From Flammeovirgaceae bacterium UBA5867 (GTDB lineage Bacteria; Bacteroidota; Bacteroidia; Cytophagales; Cyclobacteriaceae): DNA of 15,648 nucleotides. The notes beneath the pieces were generated by a model. It did no database searches. It worked only from the letters and a program-made list of their open reading frames with translations, and was not told the DNA's origin. A program made the position numbers and the translations under genes. This document shows positions 7,102 to 14,126 of the stretch, one piece after another; the first letter of the stretch is position 1; the number at the start of each line of letters is the position of its first letter. Where the stretch lies: NCBI GenBank assembly GCA_002432545.1, contig DJFR01000103.1, positions 20,846 through 36,493 on the forward strand. Direction: 5' to 3'.

Positions 7102-8790
7102 TTATTTCTCTACAGGTTTACCTTTTAGTGATTGCGCCAGCTTTACCGCCTCGTATACATTTACTAAACCTCCGGTGCTGCTCAATTCACTGAAAGAAAC
7201 CTGATCCTGCGAACCTGGTTTCGTTACTTTCAAACCGTCAAACTTGCGTGTTGACTTACGGATGATGTCTTTTACTTCCGTAGCATTCAGATCAGGGAAG
7301 TATGAAAAGAGTACTGCGGCTACACCAGCTGTGGCCGGGCTCGCCATACTCGTTCCTTGCAGATCTTCGTATGTGTTATCAGGTGTTGTAGAGTATATCT
7401 GTACACCTGGAGAGAAAAGGTCTACTGATTTTTTTCCATAGTTGGAGAATGATCCTACAAAGTTTTCATTCGCACCCCATGACGAGGCACCGATCTCTAA
7501 CCAGGTTTTAGCTTCACCTCCTTTTAAAAATTTACGGTTCGGATAGTTCGATTCAACATCTGTGTTGTCTCCATCATTACCGGCCGCATGCACCAGCAAT
7601 ACACCTTTTGATTCAGCATACTTTACAGCTTTGTCAACGAGCTCTTTGTTGGGAGAGAACGCTTTACCAAAACTCATGTTGATAACCTTTGCGCCATTAT
7701 CAGTAGCGTAGATGATAGCGTTCGCTATATCTTTATCGCGTTCGTCACCGTTTGGCACTGCGCGTACAGACATAATGCGTACGTTATCAGCAATACCTTT
7801 TATACCTATATCATTTTTGCGATTGGCGCCAATGATACCAGCCACGTGTGTACCATGTCTTGCATCAGGACCTTTCACATCGTTGTTGCCATAGTTCTTC
7901 TCGGTGAAGTTTTTAGGATCATCGCCTACAACAGTTCTGGAATTGAACGTGAGATTATAGCCATACTCTACAGCAACACGATAATGATCAACGCCTTCTT
8001 CCAGTTGACCAATATAGCCATTGAGTTCTTCAATGAATTCGCTCACCATAATATCGCCATCTACATTTTCCAATACTTTCGAAAGTGTTTCTTTGGCAAA
8101 GCGCACGGTATCGTCTGTGGCATTAATAGTAGCAAGCGATGATTTGCTAACAGGCTTACCTGTTTTTACTTCCAGCAGGCTGTCGCAGAAAGCAATGGTA
8201 GCAGCTGCATTTTTATAGAGTTCGAATTGCTGATTGTACTGATCGTATTGTGTTTTGTTGAATTCGAAATCGCGGTCATATTTCGTTTTTACTTTTTTCC
8301 AGTATTCATACTCCGCTTTATTCTTTTTGCCGACACTCTTCTCATCAACGTTTTCGTATTTTGGTTTCAGGCGAGCGTACTCACGGGTCACTTCATATGT
8401 ATCTTCATTGACGTTACCGGTTTTTCCACCGATAAAATTCCATCCGTGTACATCATCTATATACCCGTTCTTGTCATCATCAATGCCGTTGCCTGGAATC
8501 TCATCTTCGTTTACCCACATGATATCTTTCAGATCTTCATGGTCTGCGTCAATTCCTGAATCAATAACAGCCACCAAAACAGTCTTGGAAGGCTTATCTT
8601 TTAATAGTGTGCTATATGTTTTTTCTACGCTCAATCCCTGAACGTGGTCTGCTTCCGGATCGCGTAAGAACCAATCCTGAGGAGCAGTAATTGTATCTGC
8701 TTGTGAAGTTTCTGTCTGAAAAGCATAGGTCGTGGTGCCTAACAGGCCTGCTGCCGCAACGAGCATGAGCCGCAAAGTTTGATTTATCAT
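7102..8790 (-). CDS. S8 (subtilisin-like) serine protease, exported, with a large insert
   Basis: A subtilase with the full catalytic triad. Numbered from the ATG at 8790 (562 residues): Asp77 in AVIDSGID, His312 in RHGTHVAG, Ser481 in GTSMASP, and oxyanion Asn405 in HAAGND. A signal peptide covers about residues 1-24 (MLVAAAGLLG core). I chose 8790 rather than the upstream ATG at 8823 because the extra 11 residues would precede and disturb the signal peptide. About 235 residues separate Asp and His, against about 30 in classical subtilisin. This part holds an Asp/Asn-rich loop (NGIDDDKNGYIDD, possibly calcium-binding) and a charged helical stretch rich in Lys, Glu and Tyr. It resembles S8 proteins common in Bacteroidota. 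No type IX secretion C-terminal domain is visible, so a periplasmic or surface location is open. Confidence 0.9.
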   Translation of the reverse strand: MINQTLRLMLVAAAGLLGTTTYAFQTETSQADTITAPQDWFLRDPEADHVQGLSVEKTYSTLLKDKPSKTVLVAVIDSGIDADHEDLKDIMWVNEDEIPGNGIDDDKNGYIDDVHGWNFIGGKTGNVNEDTYEVTREYARLKPKYENVDEKSVGKKNKAEYEYWKKVKTKYDRDFEFNKTQYDQYNQQFELYKNAAATIAFCDSLLEVKTGKPVSKSSLATINATDDTVRFAKETLSKVLENVDGDIMVSEFIEELNGYIGQLEEGVDHYRVAVEYGYNLTFNSRTVVGDDPKNFTEKNYGNNDVKGPDARHGTHVAGIIGANRKNDIGIKGIADNVRIMSVRAVPNGDERDKDIANAIIYATDNGAKVINMSFGKAFSPNKELVDKAVKYAESKGVLLVHAAGNDGDNTDVESNYPNRKFLKGGEAKTWLEIGASSWGANENFVGSFSNYGKKSVDLFSPGVQIYSTTPDNTYEDLQGTSMASPATAGVAAVLFSYFPDLNATEVKDIIRKSTRKFDGLKVTKPGSQDQVSFSELSSTGGLVNVYEAVKLAQSLKGKPVEK

Positions 8791-8822
8791 AATACGTTGG
8801 TTTTCAAGTAAACAAGGGTGCA

Positions 8823-8845
8823 ATTTAAACAGTTGAGGTTTAAAT
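8823..8845 (-). promoter_or_regulatory. AT-rich leader hairpin upstream of the S8 protease
   Basis: ATTTAAAC (8823-8830) and GTTTAAAT (8838-8845) form a perfect 8-bp stem with a 7-base loop, 32 bases before the start at 8790. Further upstream the minus strand has TATTTTTG (8944-8951), a perfect match to the -7 consensus TAnnTTTG, but no TTG at the right -33 distance. Confidence 0.3.
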
Positions 8846-8909
8846 AGAATTCGATTTACACAGGTGGTTTTAAGTTTCCGAAAAATGCAAAAGCCTTGCC
8901 GAACTTACT

Positions 8910-9104
8910 TCAGTGCCAGATGAAAGAAGAGGCGTAGGTGCGACAAAAATAGTAAGACCATCTTTGATATAGAATTCTAACCGCTACGCCTATGCTATAT
9001 GTCTTTATCTCAGTGATATGTTTTTTCACGCTTTTTTTCTGGCAGGCCGGCAAGCTTGCAAGTAAAAATATGGAGTAGATTCCATTGAGGAAAATTTTCT
9101 CCAA
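8910..9104 (-). CDS. Doubtful 64-residue lipoprotein-like ORF
   Basis: The first 24 residues look like a lipoprotein signal: a short hydrophobic core (IYSIFLLASL) and a possible lipobox LPAC at residues 18-21, then lysines. The remaining 40 residues show no recognisable family and have an odd composition, with many Tyr, Trp and Arg. It lies in the otherwise gene-free 370-bp gap 8791-9160 on the same strand as its neighbours. It may be a real small lipoprotein, the remnant of a decayed one, or chance. I do not recognise it. Confidence 0.22.
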   Translation of the reverse strand: MEKIFLNGIYSIFLLASLPACQKKSVKKHITEIKTYSIGVAVRILYQRWSYYFCRTYASSFIWH

Positions 9105-9160
9105 CTATATCCGTCAAAGTATACTATTTATAGCTACAGGAAAGGAATGTGCAGATTTGA

Positions 9161-10600
9161 TTATTTCCACTCTCTCACCAGTCTGCCCAACGTCTTGATG
9201 CCTTCCTCAATGGTGTCGTCCCACGGGGCGCCATAACTAAGTCTGAAGCAATTTTCGAATCGTCCTTGTGTTGAAAAGATCTGCCCCGGAGCAATGCCGA
9301 TGTTATGTTTCAAAGCACGCTTGTGTAATTTGAACGCATTGATCTTTTTATTCATCTCAATCCACAATGTAAATCCTCCCTGCGGCCGCGTCACGCGCGT
9401 GTCGTCCGGAAAATATTCTGATACCGCCTGCAGGTAACGAAGCGATTGTGTATGCAAGGCTTTGCGCAAATGACGGAGGTGTAACTCGTATCGACCGTTA
9501 CTTAAAAAATTAGCTATAGCAGCCTGCGATAAGGTGTTGGTAGAGACAGAGTGCATCCGCTTCAAGCGCATTACACGCTCCTTAAATTTACCCGGTATAG
9601 TCCAGCCGATGCGATACCCGGGTGCAAGAGATTTGGAGAATGATGCACAATGCAGCACAAGTCCTTTTTTATCAAAAGTTTTACAAGTCTTCGGTCGGGT
9701 CTTGCCGAAATATAGCTCACCATATATATCGTCTTCAATCAGCGGTATATCTTTCTTGGCAAGCATATCTACCAGTTTCTTCTTGCGATCGTCTGGCATA
9801 CAGCTGCCGAGCGGATTGTTAAAGTTATTTACGAACAAACAGGCTTTAATATCAAAGCGCGGTATAGCTTGTTCTAGATAATCTATATCTATACCCAACA
9901 GCGGATCCGTTGGTATCTCCACCACTTTTAACCCATGACTTTCCATTACCTGGAAGATCGCGTAGTATGTTGGTGTTTCAATAGCTACTGTATCGCCCGG
10001 CTTCGTAACGGCCTTTATGCAGAGCGACATCGCTTCAACAGCTCCGGCAGTAACCACTATATCATCTTCACTTGGTGCACCACCCCAGTTAAAGGCTTGT
10101 CGCGCAATCTGTTTTCGAAGTGCCGCATTACCCTGTACATTTTCGTAGTTTAAACAACACGTTGGCGATTCGCGTATAGCCTGCAACGTAGCTTTATTCA
10201 GTTTGGCCGTTGGTAACAATTTAATAGAAGGTGTAGCCAGCGAGAAATTGATAACACCCTTTGCATTGAGATCGCGGTATACACTGTTGATCATATCATC
10301 AACACTCACCGGTACGGCATCGTCAGATGGTTCGCATACCTGCGGTATATCCAGCGTATGTTCGCGCGAGTACTTAACATAGTATCCCGACTGCGGACGT
10401 GCTTCTATCAACCCCTTGCTTTCCAAAAGATAGTATGCCTGAAATGCAGTACTCAGACTTATACCCTGCTCTTTACTAAGCGCCCGTACCGATAAAAGTT
10501 TATCGCCTACCTTCAGCACCTTCTTCTCAATAAGCGATTCAATCCGCTCGGCAACCTCGGTATATTTGTGATCGGTTTTTACTTCGAGTACGTCTTTCAT
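9161..10600 (-). CDS. MocR/PdxR-type regulator: GntR winged helix fused to an aminotransferase domain
   Basis: A 479-residue transcription factor. An N-terminal GntR-type winged helix-turn-helix (about residues 10-76, with SVRALSKEQGISLSTAFQAYYLLESKG in two parts) is joined to a fold-type I aminotransferase domain (about 110-479). The PLP-binding lysine is Lys323 in SFSKSLAPGYRIGW, with the family Asp in EDDIYG (about 289-294) and NNFNNPLG upstream. In this family PLP or an amino compound usually acts as effector, and many members control a divergent gene. The open frame extends to 10798, but I place the start at the ATG at 10600: the extra 66 residues come from heptamer repeats and lack any domain. 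The divergent DUF817 gene is the natural candidate target. Some members act on vitamin B6 or GABA genes, but nothing here shows that. Confidence 0.9.
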   Translation of the reverse strand: MKDVLEVKTDHKYTEVAERIESLIEKKVLKVGDKLLSVRALSKEQGISLSTAFQAYYLLESKGLIEARPQSGYYVKYSREHTLDIPQVCEPSDDAVPVSVDDMINSVYRDLNAKGVINFSLATPSIKLLPTAKLNKATLQAIRESPTCCLNYENVQGNAALRKQIARQAFNWGGAPSEDDIVVTAGAVEAMSLCIKAVTKPGDTVAIETPTYYAIFQVMESHGLKVVEIPTDPLLGIDIDYLEQAIPRFDIKACLFVNNFNNPLGSCMPDDRKKKLVDMLAKKDIPLIEDDIYGELYFGKTRPKTCKTFDKKGLVLHCASFSKSLAPGYRIGWTIPGKFKERVMRLKRMHSVSTNTLSQAAIANFLSNGRYELHLRHLRKALHTQSLRYLQAVSEYFPDDTRVTRPQGGFTLWIEMNKKINAFKLHKRALKHNIGIAPGQIFSTQGRFENCFRLSYGAPWDDTIEEGIKTLGRLVREWK

Positions 10601-10611
10601 AAAATAGTTTT

Positions 10612-10632
10612 GAGCTTCGAGTTTCGAGCTGC
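10612..10632. repeat. GAGCTTC heptamer tandem repeat
   Basis: Three consecutive 7-bp units: GAGCTTC, GAGTTTC, GAGCTGC. It begins 12 bp upstream of the MocR start codon. The units can fold on themselves (AGCT-CGA with TCGAGCT, one-base bulge), so this part of the MocR leader RNA may be structured. Confidence 0.6.
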
Positions 10633-10718
10633 GCGAATTTTTTAAGGCTACTGGCTGCAAGCTTCCGGCCGCAGGAAATACGTAGCAACCAGCAGTAAAG
10701 TTTTTGACAGAAAATCTA

Positions 10719-10746
10719 CCAGCAGCCAGCAGCTGGTAACCAGCAG
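10719..10746. repeat. CCAGCAG heptamer tandem repeat
   Basis: Units in 7-bp phase: CCAGCAG, CCAGCAG, CTGGTAA (divergent), CCAGCAG. A further copy lies out of phase at 10689-10695. The intervening 10633-10718 shows related CTGG/CTGC words. The array fills most of the MocR-DUF817 intergenic gap and is separate from the promoter at its right end. Confidence 0.6.
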
Positions 10747-10782
10747 CCATTTCAAGCGCAGCTAATTTAGCATTGTTTTCAC

Positions 10783-10812
10783 TTGTAACAACGAACAAAT
10801 GTTTTACGTTTG
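10783..10812 (+). promoter_or_regulatory. Bacteroidota-type promoter of the DUF817 gene
   Basis: TTG at 10783-10785, exactly 19 bp, then TACGTTTG at 10805-10812, which matches the -7 consensus TAnnTTTG at every defined position. The predicted transcript start is near 10818, some 20 bases before the TTG start codon at 10839. Confidence 0.65.
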
Positions 10813-10820
10813 GTTTCGTT
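10790..10820. promoter_or_regulatory. Candidate MocR operator overlapping the DUF817 promoter
   Basis: AACGAA at 10790-10795 and its exact complement TTCGTT at 10815-10820 have centres 25 bp apart, with further partial symmetry outside (TAAC / GTTA). The pair brackets the -7 element and would cover the polymerase site. Binding by the divergent regulator is an inference from position. Confidence 0.4.
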
Positions 10821-10838
10821 AGTTAACCGCGCTCTTTT

Positions 10839-11666
10839 TTGAAACAGCTTCATCAGGCAATAGAGAATCATTTTGCGTTGCATGGTTCGGAAACGAAATT
10901 TATGTCGTTTGTAAAACAGTTTGTGCTGTTTGGATATCTGCAGGCTGTTTCGTGCATTTTTCCGGTGCTGATTTTTATTTCGCTTGCGTTCTCATCCGCT
11001 CTGCATCTGGGCATACCACGTTACGATCTTTTATTGATTGTATGCATCATCGCGCAGGTTATTATGTATAGAATTGGTCTTGAAACACGCGATGAAGTTT
11101 TGGTGATCACGCTTTTTCACCTGTTGGGATTAGTGATGGAGCTCCATAAAGTGCATCACGGCTCGTGGTCGTATCCGGAAGATGCCTATACTAAAATAAT
11201 GGGTGTGCCGTTGTACGCAGGTTTCATGTACGCCAGTGTAGGAAGCTATATCTGCCAGGCATGGCGAAATCTTAGGCTCGATACGGTACATTGGCCCAAT
11301 AGTATATATGCTATCGCGATTGGTGCAGCTATATATCTTAACTTTTTCACCAATGCCTTTATTGCTGATGTGCGACTTTATATCGCGCTGGTGTTAATCG
11401 TAATTTTCCGGAAGACCAAATTCTCCTTTCAACTGCATCAGAAAATATACTATATATCGGCACTGCTTTCTTTTGCTATTATCGGTTTCTTTATATGGCT
11501 TGCCGAAAACATTGCTACCTTCTTTGACGCATGGAAGTATGCCTACCAGCACACAGGATGGCAAATGGTTACTTGGCACAAAATTACATCCTGGAGCTTG
11601 TTGGTAATTGTAAGTATAATTATTGTTGGTGAGTTGAAGCGGTTGAAGGAGAAGCGATTTAATTAG
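10839..11666 (+). CDS. DUF817 family integral membrane protein (YoaT-like)
   Basis: A hydrophobic protein of about 275 residues with roughly seven or eight membrane helices in the inner membrane. Family signatures are intact: HLLGLVMELHKVHHGSWSYPE, GVPLYAGFMYASVGSYICQAW and GFFIWLAENIATFFDAW (in their usual order along the chain). No biochemical role is established for the family to my knowledge, so none is given. The frame opens with TTG at 10839, just after an in-frame TAA at 10824. The first ATG is at 10902 (254 residues), which starts closer to the conserved part, so the true start is uncertain. Divergent from the MocR regulator, and probably controlled by it. No terminator is obvious after the stop. 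Confidence 0.87.
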   Translation: MKQLHQAIENHFALHGSETKFMSFVKQFVLFGYLQAVSCIFPVLIFISLAFSSALHLGIPRYDLLLIVCIIAQVIMYRIGLETRDEVLVITLFHLLGLVMELHKVHHGSWSYPEDAYTKIMGVPLYAGFMYASVGSYICQAWRNLRLDTVHWPNSIYAIAIGAAIYLNFFTNAFIADVRLYIALVLIVIFRKTKFSFQLHQKIYYISALLSFAIIGFFIWLAENIATFFDAWKYAYQHTGWQMVTWHKITSWSLLVIVSIIIVGELKRLKEKRFN

Positions 11667-11748
11667 CGGGTTGAGAGAATTATAGTTGTAACAAAGATAC
11701 TGTTCCCGGAAATCTGGGTATCCTCCGACCAGCGGACGATTTTCAACG

Positions 11749-11776
11749 ATAAACCGTCAAAATAATAAACCATCAA
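11749..11776. repeat. Short direct repeat ATAAACC(G/A)TCAA
   Basis: Two 12-bp copies with one mismatch start 16 bp apart (11749 and 11765), upstream of the glucosaminidase gene. They could be a pair of protein-binding sites or a slipped duplication. Confidence 0.35.
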
Positions 11777-11780
11777 CTCC

Positions 11781-11844
11781 CTGTAAAGTAGTAAATTGCA
11801 TATCCCGAAATGTTTGTGCACGGGCATTTCAATTTACTTTACAG
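11781..11844 (+). promoter_or_regulatory. Long leader hairpin directly before the glucosaminidase start
   Basis: The left arm CTGTAAAGTA (11781-11790) plus AATTG (11794-11798) pairs with all 15 bases of 11830-11844, leaving only a 3-base bulge. Inside, CCCG (11804-11807) pairs with CGGG (11821-11824). The stem ends 2 bases before the ATG at 11847, so an RNA with this fold would block initiation. There is no T-run, which argues against a terminator. Confidence 0.6.
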
Positions 11845-11846
11845 CT

Positions 11847-12668
11847 ATGAGACAGGCTCTTACCTCCCGGACCCTTATCCTCACCACGGTGTTGCTGTTG
11901 CTCACGACAGTATCTGGCTGTGACAAAAGCAGAACCTTTAGTGTTCGTACCGAAACTATAAAAATAGAATCACTCGATCAGATTGTACTGGTGGCCGATG
12001 CTGTAGTAAAGCCGCTGCTCTATACAAATGTATCCGGTCTTGAAAAACTTCCTGTACGCAAGGCGAAAGCTAAATTTATATCGGCCGTACTTCCATCTAT
12101 ACTTGTTGCCAAGCATGAGATCGCCCAACGCAGAATAAGGATCGAAGCCCTTCGTGAGAAAAAAAGGTGGAACGAAAATGACAGCGCACTCTATATCGAC
12201 ATGAAGAATCGCTATCGTGCTAAAGATATAGATGACCTGCTGGTGCGAACACATACATTGCCAACAAGTATAGTATTGGCGCAGGCTGCTGTGGAAAGTG
12301 GTTGGGGTAAATCACGATTCTTTTTACAGGCTAATAATTTATTTGGTGTGTGGTCGTTCAACACAAACGAATCACGCATCGTAGCGAGACGCACGCGCGA
12401 GAACAAGCGTATATACCTGCGCGCGTACCCTGATATGTCGAAGTCAATTATAGACTACTTTGAAATTCTGGCACGGTCACGTTCGTATAAAAGTCTGCGC
12501 GAAGCGCGAAAGCAAACCGAAGACCCATTGGAACTGCTGCCACACCTGAAGAATTACTCCGAACGAAGAACAGCCTATACCAATCAGTTAAAAAAAATTA
12601 TCCTTCGTAACAATCTCAAGCAATTTGATGCTTACATGATTGATCCGCAGTACCTGATTGAAGATTGA
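11847..12668 (+). CDS. Bax-like glucosaminidase lipoprotein
   Basis: A 273-residue predicted cell-wall hydrolase. The N-terminus is a lipoprotein signal: a hydrophobic core at about 9-21 and a lipobox VSGC ending at Cys25. The middle (about 65-105, RKAKAKFISAVLPSILVAKHEI) matches the N-terminal region of Bax/FlgJ-related proteins. The glucosaminidase domain (about 130-255) contains LAQAAVESGWGKSRF with the likely catalytic Glu150, and NNLFGVW after it. Such enzymes cut the glycan strand of peptidoglycan. The frame is open from a TTG at 11796, but that falls inside the leader hairpin and would hide the signal peptide, so I use ATG 11847. The deacetylase follows 40 bp downstream. Confidence 0.85.
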   Translation: MRQALTSRTLILTTVLLLLTTVSGCDKSRTFSVRTETIKIESLDQIVLVADAVVKPLLYTNVSGLEKLPVRKAKAKFISAVLPSILVAKHEIAQRRIRIEALREKKRWNENDSALYIDMKNRYRAKDIDDLLVRTHTLPTSIVLAQAAVESGWGKSRFFLQANNLFGVWSFNTNESRIVARRTRENKRIYLRAYPDMSKSIIDYFEILARSRSYKSLREARKQTEDPLELLPHLKNYSERRTAYTNQLKKIILRNNLKQFDAYMIDPQYLIED

Positions 12669-12708
12669 TCTTCATTGTATATTTCCCTTTCATCATATCC
12701 CTCTCGCT

Positions 12709-13767
12709 ATGCCGCGTTTCCATATTTCGCTCTTGTTAATTCTTGTCCTTTCATGTTCGGGCAAACCGGCATCGAATGAGACCATGGAAGGCGCTATAGC
12801 TAGCGATAAAGAAGTTGTTTGTTTTATATACCATCGCTTTGGCGATTCACGCTATCCGTCTACCAATACACCGGTCAAAGATTTTGAAGCACATCTTGCA
12901 TATCTGAAGAAGAATAATTTTCAGCTGCTTACTTTTTCAGAAGCAATAGAATATCTGAAGTCTGATAAACCTGCACGTAAAACAGCAGTGATCACGATTG
13001 ATGACGCCTACAAAACATTCTACGATCGTGGACTTCCGCTATTAAAAAAATATAATGTGCCGGCTACGCTTTTTATTAATACCAAAACGGTTGGCGGTGG
13101 CGACTATATGAGCTGGACGCAGCTGGAAGAATCGGTGAAGCATAATGTGGAGATTGGTAATCATACGCATTCGCACAACTTCTTCCTCAATCAGCCGGCC
13201 GCAACACGATACAAAACCTTTAAAGATGAAATAGAATTAAGCCAGACTATCATCAATGAAAAAATGAACATCAGGCCTGTTATATTTTCATTTCCCTACG
13301 GTGAGTTTGATACAAAGATGAAAGACATTGTAAAGGAAGCCGGATTTATAGCGGCAGCAGCGCAGAACTCCGGAGTTATATATAGTGGAGGTGATCTGTT
13401 TGAATGTCCACGCTTCCCCATGTCTGAATCGTACTCTGCCCAAGACAAGTTCATAGAAAAGGCGTCCATGAAAGCATTGCGTATAAGCAAGCGTTCACCA
13501 GATGACTATATCATGCCGAAGGGTAACCGGCCAACATTAACCTTAACGTTTGACGGGGATGGGCTAAAGCTGGATCAGCTGCAATGCTTTGTTCAAGGCG
13601 GTGAATGTGAGCTCAAAGTTGTCGACAAGCAAAAAGTAGCAGTAACGCTACAGGCAGCAAAACCAATGACGAAGAAACGAAGAACACTCTACACGATAAC
13701 AGCGCCTGATAAACAAGGCGTGTGGCATTGGTATAGTCACCTGTGGATTGATGCCGCTATAGATTAA
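12709..13767 (+). CDS. Polysaccharide deacetylase (NodB domain) lipoprotein
   Basis: A 352-residue carbohydrate esterase family 4-type protein. Motifs in order: TIDDAY (Asp98 as likely base, Asp99 as metal ligand), NHTHSHN (metal ligands His152 and His156), and SFPYGEFD around 194-201. The reaction is removal of N-acetyl groups from a glycan, such as peptidoglycan or a poly-N-acetylglucosamine exopolysaccharide. The N-terminus is a lipoprotein-like signal with Cys16 (LVLSC). After the NodB domain, about 75 residues (275-352) are rich in beta-strand with two cysteines, a possible Ig-like or carbohydrate-binding tail. A TTG at 12658 would overlap the previous gene by 11 bp, but ATG 12709 directly precedes the signal, so I prefer it. 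Probably co-transcribed with the glucosaminidase. Confidence 0.88.
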   Translation: MPRFHISLLLILVLSCSGKPASNETMEGAIASDKEVVCFIYHRFGDSRYPSTNTPVKDFEAHLAYLKKNNFQLLTFSEAIEYLKSDKPARKTAVITIDDAYKTFYDRGLPLLKKYNVPATLFINTKTVGGGDYMSWTQLEESVKHNVEIGNHTHSHNFFLNQPAATRYKTFKDEIELSQTIINEKMNIRPVIFSFPYGEFDTKMKDIVKEAGFIAAAAQNSGVIYSGGDLFECPRFPMSESYSAQDKFIEKASMKALRISKRSPDDYIMPKGNRPTLTLTFDGDGLKLDQLQCFVQGGECELKVVDKQKVAVTLQAAKPMTKKRRTLYTITAPDKQGVWHWYSHLWIDAAID

Positions 13768-13835
13768 TTTCTATTGGGCAGCAGCGCAGCTACGGAATAT
13801 AAAATTTTGCTTTTGCCAAACTACCGGCCTTGCGG

Positions 13836-13863
13836 TTTACATCGCAATGCGTTGCGGTGTAAA
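13836..13863. other. 12-bp inverted repeat after the deacetylase gene
   Basis: TTTACATCGCAA (13836-13847) and TTGCGGTGTAAA (13852-13863) pair along 12 positions with one G-T pair and a TGCG loop. No T-run follows, so its role as a terminator is uncertain. A perfect -7 match, TAAATTTG, begins right after it at 13864 but has no good -33 partner. The 359-bp gap 13768-14126 holds this, the nested repeat below and the leader of the next genes. Confidence 0.5.
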
Positions 13864-13933
13864 TAAATTTGCTTTGAAAATATATTTCAATTTTGGCCAT
13901 CCTATAGGAACTAATCTGCGTTTAACTAGGTGA

Positions 13934-14005
13934 AATTCGAAATGAGCCTCCGGCAGAAAAATAAATATATAGAAAGCCGGTTTCCTGCAGAGTATATTTC
14001 GAATT
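13934..14005. other. Nested inverted repeat
   Basis: The outer arms AATTCGAAAT (13934-13943) and ATTTCGAATT (13996-14005) are perfect complements. The inner arms CCGGC (13950-13954) and GCCGG (13976-13980) sit within them. The 21-base centre is nearly all A and T. It may be a regulator-binding region or a folded leader upstream of the small peptide and SPFH genes. Confidence 0.45.
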
Positions 14006-14126
14006 GAGTAAAAGAATTATAGCTACGTCCATGTAAAGAGTACACCAGTTGTAAAACAAGTAAGCCGAATAAAAGGCGAATCTTATTTCTCTCTTTCTTT
14101 TTCAAGTATACATTTTAAAATAAAAT

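Noticed and set aside
7846..8641. Several overlapping plus-strand open frames opposite the S8 protease
   Set aside because: The protease has its full catalytic triad on the other strand; these frames are shadows of it.
8931..8990. GGCGTAG / CTACGCC inverted pair
   Set aside because: Only 7 bp with a 46-base loop; expected by chance at this scale.
9040..9062. Terminator-like GC-rich symmetric sequence after the MocR gene
   Set aside because: GCAAGCTTGC is a self-complementary 10-mer without a loop, and no T-run follows in the minus-strand direction.
11796..11846. TTG start extending the glucosaminidase by 17 residues
   Set aside because: The TTG falls inside the leader hairpin and the extension would bury the lipoprotein signal; ATG 11847 gives a normal signal.
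12658..12708. TTG start extending the deacetylase by 17 residues
   Set aside because: It overlaps the previous gene and precedes a complete lipoprotein signal that starts at ATG 12709.
13836..13863. Intrinsic terminator for the deacetylase gene
   Set aside because: The stem is good but no T-run follows on either strand, so I list it only as an inverted repeat.
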